Origin: a bacterium UBA6115
Lineage (GTDB): Bacteria > Bacillota_A > Clostridia > Christensenellales > Aristaeellaceae
Assembly (NCBI GenBank): GCA_002428405.1
Contig: DIWD01000001.1
Coordinates: 1-5,911 of the forward strand
Reading direction: 5' to 3'
Length of the DNA stretch: 5,911 bases
Shown here one piece after another: positions 1 to 5,911 of this stretch (positions are counted from its first letter, which is position 1; every line of letters starts with the position of its first letter). The notes under the pieces are model-generated. The model was given only the letters and a program-made list of their open reading frames with translations. It did not search any database and was not told where the DNA came from. The position numbers and the translations under genes are program-made.

Positions 1-339
1 ATCCGCATCCTCCTGCGCATCTACCTTCCGCTGTCTACCTCAGTGCTGGCAACCTTATCGCTGTTTTACGCGGTGGGACGATGGAACGGCTTCTCCGACG
101 CGCTGATGTTCATGCTGAACAACAGGCGGTATCATCCCATCCAGCTGTTGCTGTATAACATCCTGCAAAATGCCATGCAGATCGAGGTGGCGACCCAGGA
201 AGGCTTCTTCTCGCCAGGGCTGTCCGAATCCCTCAAGATGGCTACCGTCATGTTCGCGACCATACCGATTATCCTGGTCTACCCATGGCTTCAGCGCTAT
301 TTTATCCACGGCGTCACAATCGGCGCCATCAAGGGCTGA
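1..339 (+). CDS. Carbohydrate ABC transporter permease, LplC/MalG type (3' part only)
   Basis: This is the last 112 codons of an inner-membrane permease subunit of a sugar ABC importer; the start lies before the window. The reading frame is open from base 1 to the TGA at 337-339. The visible part begins with IRILLRIYLPLSTSVLATLS, which follows the EAA cytoplasmic loop that contacts the ATPase in this family. It continues with LFYAVGRWNGFSDALMFM, and ends with a hydrophobic helix (MATVMFATIPIILVYPWLQ) and the tail QRYFIHGVTIGAIKG. The 'P-hydrophobic-YP-LQRYF-GV-IGA-KG' ending is highly characteristic of LplC-like permeases that work with LplA-type binding proteins. In this family a second permease (LplB type) normally precedes it, and the ATPase is often encoded elsewhere; neither can be seen here. 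The binding-protein gene follows after 67 bases on the same strand, consistent with one transporter operon. The transported sugar is not readable from this fragment. A GTG at 43 is internal, not the start. Confidence 0.94.
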   Translation: MRILLRIYLPLSTSVLATLSLFYAVGRWNGFSDALMFMLNNRRYHPIQLLLYNILQNAMQIEVATQEGFFSPGLSESLKMATVMFATIPIILVYPWLQRYFIHGVTIGAIKG

Positions 340-345
340 AGCCGC

Positions 346-374
346 TTGAACCCGTTATTCTGGGCAGGTAAAAG
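346..374 (+). promoter_or_regulatory. Possible weak internal promoter before the binding-protein gene
   Basis: A TTGAAC box at 346-351 (four of six matches to TTGACA) is separated by exactly 17 bases from TAAAAG at 369-374 (four of six matches to TATAAT). Transcription would start near 381, just before the SD at 392, giving a leader of about 26 bases. It could raise the binding protein above the permeases, which is usual for ABC importers. Neither box is strong, and such matches occur by chance, so this is only a candidate. Confidence 0.22.
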
Positions 375-383
375 GATTGCCCA
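361..383 (+). other. Small intergenic hairpin between permease and binding-protein genes
   Basis: TGGGCA at 361-366 and TGCCCA at 378-383 are perfect inverse complements (6 bp) around an 11-base loop. No T-tract follows, so it is not a terminator. It sits just before the SD of the binding-protein gene. Intergenic stem-loops of this kind can protect or punctuate mRNA in sugar ABC operons, but the short stem and long loop make function uncertain. It overlaps the candidate -10 box at 369-374; if that promoter is used, the hairpin would exist only in the longer read-through transcript. Confidence 0.3.
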
Positions 384-391
384 AGAAAAAT

Positions 392-398
392 AAGGAGG
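392..398 (+). promoter_or_regulatory. Strong Shine-Dalgarno site of the binding-protein gene
   Basis: AAGGAGG is a full-strength match to the 16S rRNA 3' end, 8 bases before the ATG at 407. It decides the start: the same frame is open back to a TTG at 377, but that codon has no good SD and would add ten polar residues in front of an otherwise perfect signal peptide. Confidence 0.9.
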
Positions 399-406
399 AA
401 CCATTC

Positions 407-2011
407 ATGAAAAGGACCCTGGTATTCCTGCTGCTGGTGACCTTGCTGGCCACTACGGGGATCACCGCGGTTTTCGCGGAAACCCCGGAAATCGTCGACG
501 GGCGGTTTACGACAACCCGGTCCATCACCGTGGAGATCTTTGACCGCGCCCGTGAAGGCGGATCCCCTGTTGACAACAATTTCTACACCAACTTCATCAA
601 AGAGGGGATGCTGCGCGACCACAATGTAGAGGTCACCTTCATCCCCGTTCCCCGCTGGACTGAGGTCGACGTGCTGAACAATCTGCTGGCTGCCGGGGAC
701 GCTCCGGATATCTGCGTCACCTACAGTTACCCGACCATCGTGACCTATGGTGAAATGGGCGGGGTCATCGATCTGACTCCCTTCCTGGAGGAGCACAAGG
801 ATCATCTGACCAACCTGTGGAACCTGCTGACGGATGAAAACATCTACTGGAATCAGCAGCCGGAAAACAATACGATCTGGGCGCTTGAAGCCCGCCTGTT
901 CGTCAACAAGCGCATCAATACCTTTGTACGCGAGGACTGGCTGAAGAAGCTGGGGCTGGAAGAGCCCAAGACGCTGGAAGAGTTTGAGGCGATGCTGGTC
1001 GCTTTCCGCGACAACGCAGAGCTGCTCCTTGGCGCAGACGCCGACAAGATGATTCCCTATTCCACCAGCTTTGACGTCGGCTGGCGCAATGATCACCTCC
1101 TCACCTCTTTCGTGCCGGAAGCATTTTCCGAGAAAGAGAAATATACCCACGACTTTGATGACCGTCACCTCCTATTCCCCAACTACAAGGAAGGCGTCCG
1201 CGTGCTGAACAAATGGTACAACGACGGCCTCATCTGGAAAGACTTCCCGCTGTATCCCGCCGGCGACAGCACAGAGGACAACCTCCTGAAGGCCGGCTAT
1301 ATCGGGGCCTTCATCCACAACTGGGATTATCCTTTCCGCAACGGCGAGGACAGCATCCATGCCAACATTCAGCGCGTCTTTGGCGAAGAAGCCGGCTACA
1401 TTGCCGTTGAGCCCTTCCCCAATGATGAAGGGATCTACCGCAAGTACCTGTCCGCCCCCATTGACCGCAAGGTGTTCTTCCCCGCTACCAACGATGAGCC
1501 GGTGGCTTCCCTGCTGTATCTGGACTTTATCTCAAAATTGGAAAACCGCCTCTTCCTGCAGATCGGCGAGTTAGGCGTGACCCATGAGGTGATGGAGAAC
1601 GGAGCCATCAAGACACTGGCAGTACAGGGCGAGAAGATCATGAACTCCCCCAACAACATTGACTATACCATCACCATCAACGGCCTTGATGTCGGGGATC
1701 CGGATCTGAACCTTCTGTCCATAGCCCTCGGCTATGACAAGGTCGCCCCGCGTTATATTGAACGCGCATATGCGCTGTCCGACAAGGATGCCCGCTACAC
1801 CAAGAACTACAGCGTGGGCGTCATCCAGGCGGAAACAGGCATGAACACCGTGCTTCCCAACAAGCGCGACGCTCTGCTCAACCAGGCCGTCGCGGCGCCG
1901 GTTGACCAGTTTGATGCTGTGTATGACGCAGGACTTGCTGATTTCCTCGCCTCCGGCGGGCAGGCGATCATCGACGAGCGCATTGCCGCTTACGAAAAAT
2001 ACTACGAATAA
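407..2011 (+). CDS. Extracellular sugar-binding protein of an ABC importer, LplA type
   Basis: This 534-residue protein captures an oligosaccharide outside the membrane and delivers it to the permease pair. The N-terminus is a signal peptide: positive MKR, hydrophobic core LVFLLLVTLLA, and a likely signal peptidase I site VFA|E after residue 24. There is no lipobox; the only cysteine in the whole protein is residue 103 (in PDICVTYSY). LplA-family marks include the early segment PVDNNFYTNFIKEGM, the LLAAGDAPDI block followed by a VIDLTPFLEEH segment, VREDWLKKLGLEEPKTLEEF (a family hallmark), GVRVLNKWYNDGLIWKDFP, and near the end NGLDVGDPDLNLLSIALGY. Length fits the family's roughly 500-560 residues, so the gene is complete, ending in TAA. 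It lies 67 bases after the permease and is followed by a strong terminator. Family assignment is firm. The ligand is not known; the downstream GH2 suggests a beta-linked, possibly galactose-containing oligosaccharide, which is inference. The absence of a lipid anchor is the one oddity. Confidence 0.95.
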   Translation: MKRTLVFLLLVTLLATTGITAVFAETPEIVDGRFTTTRSITVEIFDRAREGGSPVDNNFYTNFIKEGMLRDHNVEVTFIPVPRWTEVDVLNNLLAAGDAPDICVTYSYPTIVTYGEMGGVIDLTPFLEEHKDHLTNLWNLLTDENIYWNQQPENNTIWALEARLFVNKRINTFVREDWLKKLGLEEPKTLEEFEAMLVAFRDNAELLLGADADKMIPYSTSFDVGWRNDHLLTSFVPEAFSEKEKYTHDFDDRHLLFPNYKEGVRVLNKWYNDGLIWKDFPLYPAGDSTEDNLLKAGYIGAFIHNWDYPFRNGEDSIHANIQRVFGEEAGYIAVEPFPNDEGIYRKYLSAPIDRKVFFPATNDEPVASLLYLDFISKLENRLFLQIGELGVTHEVMENGAIKTLAVQGEKIMNSPNNIDYTITINGLDVGDPDLNLLSIALGYDKVAPRYIERAYALSDKDARYTKNYSVGVIQAETGMNTVLPNKRDALLNQAVAAPVDQFDAVYDAGLADFLASGGQAIIDERIAAYEKYYE

Positions 2012-2023
2012 CCTGCCATAACC

Positions 2024-2065
2024 AGGGAGGAGGGCAGGCTGCCCTCCTCCCTTTGCTTTTTCTTT
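2024..2065 (+). terminator. Strong Rho-independent terminator after the binding-protein gene
   Basis: The arms GGGAGGAGGGCAG (2025-2037) and CTGCCCTCCTCCC (2039-2051) are perfect inverse complements, extended by an A-T pair (2024/2052). The tip must open, leaving about 12-13 paired bases around a tight loop. A T-rich tail with a run of five T follows (2052-2065, TTTGCTTTTTCTTT). The hairpin starts 13 bases after the TAA of the binding-protein gene. It should end most transporter transcripts, so the GH2-MBL genes probably need their own promoter or depend on read-through. Confidence 0.88.
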
Positions 2066-2081
2066 GAATCACCATTAAAAT
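2053..2081 (+). promoter_or_regulatory. Possible weak promoter for the GH2-MBL unit
   Basis: TAAAAT at 2076-2081 matches five of six bases of the -10 consensus. Exactly 17 bases upstream lies TTGCTT (2053-2058), which matches only the TTG of the -35 box and falls inside the terminator's T-rich tail. Transcription would begin near 2088, giving a leader of about 69 bases. No clear operator palindrome or catabolite-repression (cre) site was seen in 2066-2156. The placement is sensible because a strong terminator precedes it, but the -35 is poor. Confidence 0.28.
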
Positions 2082-2146
2082 AGGATCAGACTGGCAGCGA
2101 CATGCCCCGGTAAAAGTCTCTCTCCCTTTGGATAAAGAGAAAGGCA

Positions 2147-2150
2147 AGGA
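2147..2150 (+). promoter_or_regulatory. Shine-Dalgarno site of the GH2 gene
   Basis: AGGA at 2147-2150, within AAGGATAGGAT, lies 6 bases before the ATG at 2157. It is weaker than the site in front of the binding-protein gene but well placed. It supports this ATG, which opens directly into the expected GH2 N-terminus (MRYHLNDGWQFAKG). Confidence 0.6.
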
Positions 2151-2156
2151 TAGGAT

Positions 2157-5100
2157 ATGCGGTATCATCTCAACGATGGATGGCAATTTGCGAAGGGCAC
2201 GCCCGAGAACTTTACCCCGGTTTCGCTGCCGCATGACTGGCTCATCCGGGAGCGCCCGGAGGACTGGTACCAATCGGGCACAGGATGGTATCGCAGGACG
2301 CTTGACGCGGGCTTCCTGAAGGATAAGCGGCGTGCTTTCCTTCATTTTGACGGCGTTTATATGGACAGTACCCTGTACGTCAACGGCGTTGAGGCAGGGG
2401 TGTGGAAATACGGTTTCACCGCCTTTGAGCATGAAATCACCGCATTCCTCAAACCGGATGAGGAAAATGAGCTGCTGGTCAAAGTGGACTGCCGTTTCCC
2501 AAGCGCGCGCTGGTACACCGGCGCGGGCATTAACCGTGATGTCCATCTCATCCTGAAGAATCCCTGCCACTTTAAAGACGGGGGTATCTATGTCACCACA
2601 GGGGTGAAGGATGGCATGCTGGAGTATGAGGTGACCGCTGAGGCTGAAACCGAGGGGCAACCCTTTGAGCTGCGCCACGCCCTTCTTGAAAAAGGGGAGT
2701 TGGAGCCCTGGTCCCCGGACCATCCAAAGCTGTACACCTTGCGCTCGGAGCTTATCGCGGGCGGGCGGGTACAGGACACTGTCGACACGCGCATCGGTTT
2801 CAGGCAGCTCCGTTTTTCCCCGGAGGAAGGCTTTTTCATCAACGGGCAAAGGACAAAACTGAATGGCGTTTGCCTGCACCAGGAGTTCAGCGTCCTGGGC
2901 TCCGCCGTGCACCCTGACTTGATCAGGCGGCAGTTTGCCGCCCTGAAAAGGATGGGAGTCAATGCGGTGCGCGCGGCGCACAACCCTCCTTCCAGTGTGT
3001 TCATGGATCTGGCGGATGAGATGGGGATGCTGGTAATCAATGAGTTCAGCGATGTGTGGGCAATCGGCAAAACCACCTTTGACTATAGCAATTTCTTTGA
3101 GGAATGGCATGAGCGGGATGCGGCCAGCTGGATCAGGCGGGATCGCAATCATCCATCCGTCATCCTGTGGAGCCTTGGCAATGAGATCCCGGACACGCAC
3201 GCGGATTATCAGAAAGGCAGCAGCATTCTTGAAAAGCTGAATGCCCTGGTCAATACACATGACCCGCGCGGCCAAGCGCTGAGAACGCTGGGATCAAATT
3301 ATATGGCCTGGGAAAATACCCAGCGCTGCGCGGAGCAGCTCGGCGCGGTCGGGTACAACTATGCCGAGTTCCTCTACCAGGCGCACCATCAGGCACATCC
3401 GAATTGGATGATATATGGGAGTGAAACCTGCTCCACCGTCCAGAGCCGGGGGATTTATCATTTCCCGCTGAACCAGCCAACGCTCTCCGATGATGACCTG
3501 CAGTGCTCATCCCTTGGCAACAGCACCACAAGCTGGGGCGCCAGAAGCATTGATGACTGTATCAAGGATGACAGGGACACCCCCTTCTCCCTGGGACAGT
3601 TTGCCTGGTCGGGTCAGGATTACCTGGGAGAGCCAACTCCCTATCATACAAAAAACTCCTATTTCGGCATGCTGGACACCGCCGGGTTTGAGAAAGACGC
3701 ATTCCATCTTTTTCAGTCCGCCTGGACAGACCCTGAAAAATCCCCAATGGTGCACCTGTTCCCCTATTGGGATTTTTCACAGGGCCAGAAAATCGACATA
3801 CGCGTATGCAGCAATCAGGCGGAAGTCGCGCTGTTCCTGGATGATGAAAACCTTGGCAGACGCAGGATGAACAGCGAGATCACACAAAACTGGGCCATCC
3901 CCTACCGCAGGGGCACCCTGAGGGCAGAGGCATACAATGCCGAGGGTGAATTGACAGCCTCCGTCTCCCGCATGTCCTTCGGGGAGGCAGAACAGCCGGC
4001 GATATCCTTTGAGCATCAAAACGAATTGAGCTTCGCCGCCATCACAGCACAGGACGGGAACGGAAGACCGGTGGAGAACGCGAACCGCCTTGTCCGCGTC
4101 ACAGTACAGGGGGGTGAATTGCTTGGCCTGGACAATGGCAACGCCGCAGACAGCACCCCCTATCAGCAAAACATACGCGCAATGTTTTGCGGCAGACTGC
4201 TCGCGGTGATCCGGCGCCTGGCAGGCCAGGAGCTTCAGGTCACAGCCGAGTTCGTGAAAGACAGCATCCCTGTACGGAAAATTGAACTGACCCGGGAAGA
4301 AAATCACATCAGCGCCCGGATCCTGCCGGAGAACGCGACTTTTTCTGACCTTTACTGGCGTCTGACCAATGCGTCCGGTGTAGACAGCAACCTGGGCAGC
4401 CTGCAAATCGATCAGGACGGCCATGGAGCGGCACTCATCCCCCGGGGAGACGGCGAAGTGTTTATCCGCTGCGGGGTAAAGAACGGTCTGGAACACATCG
4501 CGCTGTACAGCCAGATTTCAATGGAATTCAAAGGGTTCGGCAAACCGGCGCTTGACCCGTTCAGCCCTGTTTCATCAGCGCTGTACAGCTTCAGCAATGT
4601 TGTGTTAGCCAATGGGAATGACCGGGGGATCGCGACCCCCCGGGACGGGGAAAGCTGGATCTGTTATGAGGGTCTGGATTTTGGGAATGAAGAATCGGAC
4701 GAGCTGAGCATCTGGCTCTTTCCCTTGACCCAGGAACCCTTCCATTTTGAAATCTGGGAGAGCCTCCCTGACGGGAAGCGCGAGAAACTGTGTGAACCGC
4801 TGTATGATTTGGGCATGGTCTGGAACGTGTATCAGGAACTGCGCGTCAAACTGCCCCGGAAGCTGCGAAAAAGGACAAGCCTGTGCTTTGTGTTCAGGCT
4901 CAAGACACATATCAGGGGCTTTCTTTTCCATCACGGAGGGGAAGCGTACAGGCTGATGAACGCATCTGACTGCACTACACTTTACGGTGATCGTTTCAGG
5001 CGATCCGGCAGCGAGGTGCTGGACATTGGAAACAACACGACATTGGGCTTTGAGGGACTGAACTTTACAGGAAACGGCACTGACAGTGTGGAGCTAAGCT

Positions 5101-5324
5101 GGCGGACAGAGAATCTGAGCAACCCGGTGCAGCTCCTCTTCCAGACTGACCAGGGCCAGGCACGCGCGATGCTGAACCTGACCCGTGCGCCGGAGTACCA
5201 TAAGGCTGTCTTCCCGCTGGGTCAGATCTTCAGGGGAAGCGGGAATGTGTCCTTCCTTTTCCTGCCGGGCTGCTCGCTGGACCTTGCCTCTGTCCGCTTT
5301 GTCAAGGCGAATGAGGATGTCTAA
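2157..5324 (+). CDS. Glycoside hydrolase family 2, DUF4982 type (beta-galactosidase-like)
   Basis: A 1055-residue retaining glycosidase that hydrolyses terminal beta-linked sugars. It has no signal peptide or anchor, so it probably acts in the cytoplasm on sugar brought in by the neighbouring importer. Modules in order (approximate): sugar-binding jelly-roll 1-140 (WYTGAGINRDV at 119-129); Ig-like domain 143-212, shorter than usual; TIM-barrel 213-525; DUF4982 528-600 (from VHLFPYWDF at 532); Big-like GH2 C-terminal domain 620-705 (ELLGLDNGN at 654-662); a second Ig-like domain 706-800 (DLYWRLTN at 731); and two related CBM6-like modules, 805-935 and 938-1050. Catalytic signatures are intact: GFRQ at 214-217, RAAHNPP at 272-278, RRDRNHPSVILWSLGNE ending in the acid/base Glu343, GSETCSTVQSRG with predicted nucleophile Glu423, and FAWSGQDYLGEPTPY at 482-496. 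The gene follows a terminator and its end overlaps the MBL gene by 8 bases. Family assignment is very firm. Beta-galactosidase is the likeliest activity, but beta-glucuronidase or another exo-activity cannot be excluded by eye. Confidence 0.96.
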   Translation: MRYHLNDGWQFAKGTPENFTPVSLPHDWLIRERPEDWYQSGTGWYRRTLDAGFLKDKRRAFLHFDGVYMDSTLYVNGVEAGVWKYGFTAFEHEITAFLKPDEENELLVKVDCRFPSARWYTGAGINRDVHLILKNPCHFKDGGIYVTTGVKDGMLEYEVTAEAETEGQPFELRHALLEKGELEPWSPDHPKLYTLRSELIAGGRVQDTVDTRIGFRQLRFSPEEGFFINGQRTKLNGVCLHQEFSVLGSAVHPDLIRRQFAALKRMGVNAVRAAHNPPSSVFMDLADEMGMLVINEFSDVWAIGKTTFDYSNFFEEWHERDAASWIRRDRNHPSVILWSLGNEIPDTHADYQKGSSILEKLNALVNTHDPRGQALRTLGSNYMAWENTQRCAEQLGAVGYNYAEFLYQAHHQAHPNWMIYGSETCSTVQSRGIYHFPLNQPTLSDDDLQCSSLGNSTTSWGARSIDDCIKDDRDTPFSLGQFAWSGQDYLGEPTPYHTKNSYFGMLDTAGFEKDAFHLFQSAWTDPEKSPMVHLFPYWDFSQGQKIDIRVCSNQAEVALFLDDENLGRRRMNSEITQNWAIPYRRGTLRAEAYNAEGELTASVSRMSFGEAEQPAISFEHQNELSFAAITAQDGNGRPVENANRLVRVTVQGGELLGLDNGNAADSTPYQQNIRAMFCGRLLAVIRRLAGQELQVTAEFVKDSIPVRKIELTREENHISARILPENATFSDLYWRLTNASGVDSNLGSLQIDQDGHGAALIPRGDGEVFIRCGVKNGLEHIALYSQISMEFKGFGKPALDPFSPVSSALYSFSNVVLANGNDRGIATPRDGESWICYEGLDFGNEESDELSIWLFPLTQEPFHFEIWESLPDGKREKLCEPLYDLGMVWNVYQELRVKLPRKLRKRTSLCFVFRLKTHIRGFLFHHGGEAYRLMNASDCTTLYGDRFRRSGSEVLDIGNNTTLGFEGLNFTGNGTDSVELSWRTENLSNPVQLLFQTDQGQARAMLNLTRAPEYHKAVFPLGQIFRGSGNVSFLFLPGCSLDLASVRFVKANEDV

Positions 5325-5911
5325 AGAACCCGGGTTTACTGTCCGTGATATCTTTCCTGATGTGAAGCATATCCGCGACCCGCTGGGCGTCCACATGACG
5401 CTGCTGCTGGGCCGGGAGAAAGCGCTGCTGTTCGACGCGGGCTATGGTGTCCAGAACCTCCATCAATTTATTCGCGGAATGACCGGCCTGCCGCTGACGC
5501 TGGTGCTCAGCCACGGGCATCACGACCATGCCCTGGGCGCGATGCATTTTCCCCCGAGCCTGATGATGCCGCAGGACTTACCCGTGTTGAATGCGTATAC
5601 AGGGCGGGAACAGCGTGAGAAAATCGTCCAGGCGGCCGGCTTTTCAGGTAACGCTGAAAAAGCCTTTCTGGCAATGAAAATCCCGGTACCTGAAGAATTG
5701 GATACAGACCTGTTTGAATTGGGCGGGCTAAGCGCAAGGGTGATGAAAACGCCGGGGCACACGCCGGGCTCCATCGCGCTGTACGTACCCGAACGCCATC
5801 TGCTCCTGCTGGGAGATAACTGGAACCCGCAGACATGGATCTTCTTCCCTGAAGCGATGGACGTCAGGACCTATGCCCAGTCATTCCGCTCCCTGATGGC
5901 CCTTCCTTTTC
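5317..5911 (+). CDS. MBL-fold metallo-hydrolase (glyoxalase II-like), 3' end missing
   Basis: The first 198 codons of a metallo-beta-lactamase-fold hydrolase; the frame is open to the window's end. Such proteins bind two metal ions and hydrolyse thioesters, phosphoesters or lactones. The metal site is clear: SHGHHDH gives His66, His68, Asp70 and His71; TPGHTPGS gives His128; LLLLGDN gives the bridging Asp147. The last expected ligand (a C-terminal His) lies beyond the window. Early strands (HMTLLLGREKALLFDAGYG) show the typical substrate-independent MBL opening. There is no signal peptide, so it is probably cytoplasmic. The ATG at 5317 lies within the last codons of the GH2 gene (8-base overlap), with AAGG at 5304-5307 nine bases upstream; an in-frame ATG at 5311 would add two residues but leave only a 3-base spacing. 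The overlap implies co-transcription and translational coupling with the GH2. Family and metal site are secure; the substrate is unknown. Confidence 0.94.
   Translation, partial: MSKEPGFTVRDIFPDVKHIRDPLGVHMTLLLGREKALLFDAGYGVQNLHQFIRGMTGLPLTLVLSHGHHDHALGAMHFPPSLMMPQDLPVLNAYTGREQREKIVQAAGFSGNAEKAFLAMKIPVPEELDTDLFELGGLSARVMKTPGHTPGSIALYVPERHLLLLGDNWNPQTWIFFPEAMDVRTYAQSFRSLMALPF

Noticed and set aside
377..406. TTG at 377 as an upstream start of the binding protein
   Set aside because: It would put ten polar residues before the signal peptide, and the consensus SD (392-398) lies downstream of it, placed for the ATG at 407.
329..1168. Antisense open frame of 279 codons opposite the binding-protein gene
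   Set aside because: No SD, no recognisable domain, and it fully overlaps a firm gene; a codon-bias shadow.
2114..2146. Bulged hairpin in the GH2 leader (TCTCCCTTT / AAAGAGA region) as a regulatory RNA or riboswitch
   Set aside because: Only about seven weak A-T-rich pairs with a two-base bulge, and no known riboswitch core; chance pairing in a purine/pyrimidine-rich stretch is more likely.
2128..2319. Short + strand frame starting just before the GH2
   Set aside because: It overlaps the GH2 start in another frame, has no SD at good spacing and encodes an arginine-rich out-of-frame product.
1968..3275. Long antisense open frame (435 codons)
   Set aside because: It lies opposite the end of the binding-protein gene, the terminator and the first third of the GH2, all strongly supported by family motifs. 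Its translation shows no recognisable domain. It is explained by G/C-rich third codon positions leaving the opposite strand without stops.
3777..4496. Antisense open frame of 239 codons opposite the GH2 C-terminal domains
   Set aside because: Same explanation: the + strand translation here has clear DUF4982 and Ig-like features, whereas the antisense product looks like nothing known to me.
1..5911. Novel defence, mobile or CRISPR-like system
   Set aside because: No direct-repeat array, transposase, integrase, tRNA or defence-type domain is visible; all substantial reading frames belong to common sugar-utilisation or hydrolase families.

Overview
The window is an ordinary-looking bacterial carbohydrate-utilisation locus with every gene on the + strand. 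In order it holds the 3' end of an ABC-transporter permease (LplC/MalG type), a complete extracellular sugar-binding protein (LplA type), a strong Rho-independent terminator, a complete large glycoside hydrolase family 2 enzyme (DUF4982 type, beta-galactosidase-like), and the 5' part of a metallo-beta-lactamase (MBL)-fold hydrolase that runs off the end. No RNA genes, mobile elements, CRISPR arrays, long repeats or attachment sites were found.

Organism: the DNA is moderately GC-rich, with many G/C-ending codons and consequently many open antisense frames. Canonical AAGGAGG-type ribosome binding sites are used. LplA/LplC-type oligosaccharide importers next to a cytoplasmic DUF4982 GH2 are typical of fermentative, plant- or gut-associated Clostridia (for example Christensenellales/Aristaeellaceae-like lineages) and of some Spirochaetes. 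The binding protein has a type I signal peptide with no lipobox cysteine. That would suit a diderm, but as far as I recall it also occurs in some GC-rich clostridial lineages, so I do not assign a phylum.

Layout: 1-339 permease C-terminus; 340-406 a 67-base gap with a possible weak promoter, a small hairpin and a strong SD; 407-2011 binding protein; 2012-2156 a 145-base gap with the terminator and a possible weak promoter; 2157-5324 GH2; 5317-5911 MBL hydrolase, starting inside the last codons of the GH2 gene.

Inferred joint role: the permease and binding protein (with a second permease, probably upstream outside the window) import an oligosaccharide. The GH2 enzyme has no secretion signal and would split the imported sugar in the cytoplasm. 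The MBL protein is translationally coupled to the GH2, but its substrate cannot be read from the sequence. The terminator divides the locus into a transport unit and a GH2-MBL unit. The points most worth a second look are the shortened Ig-like domain of the GH2, the duplicated CBM6-like modules on a probably cytoplasmic enzyme, the non-lipoprotein binding protein, and the GH2-MBL coupling. None of these amounts to a clearly new system.
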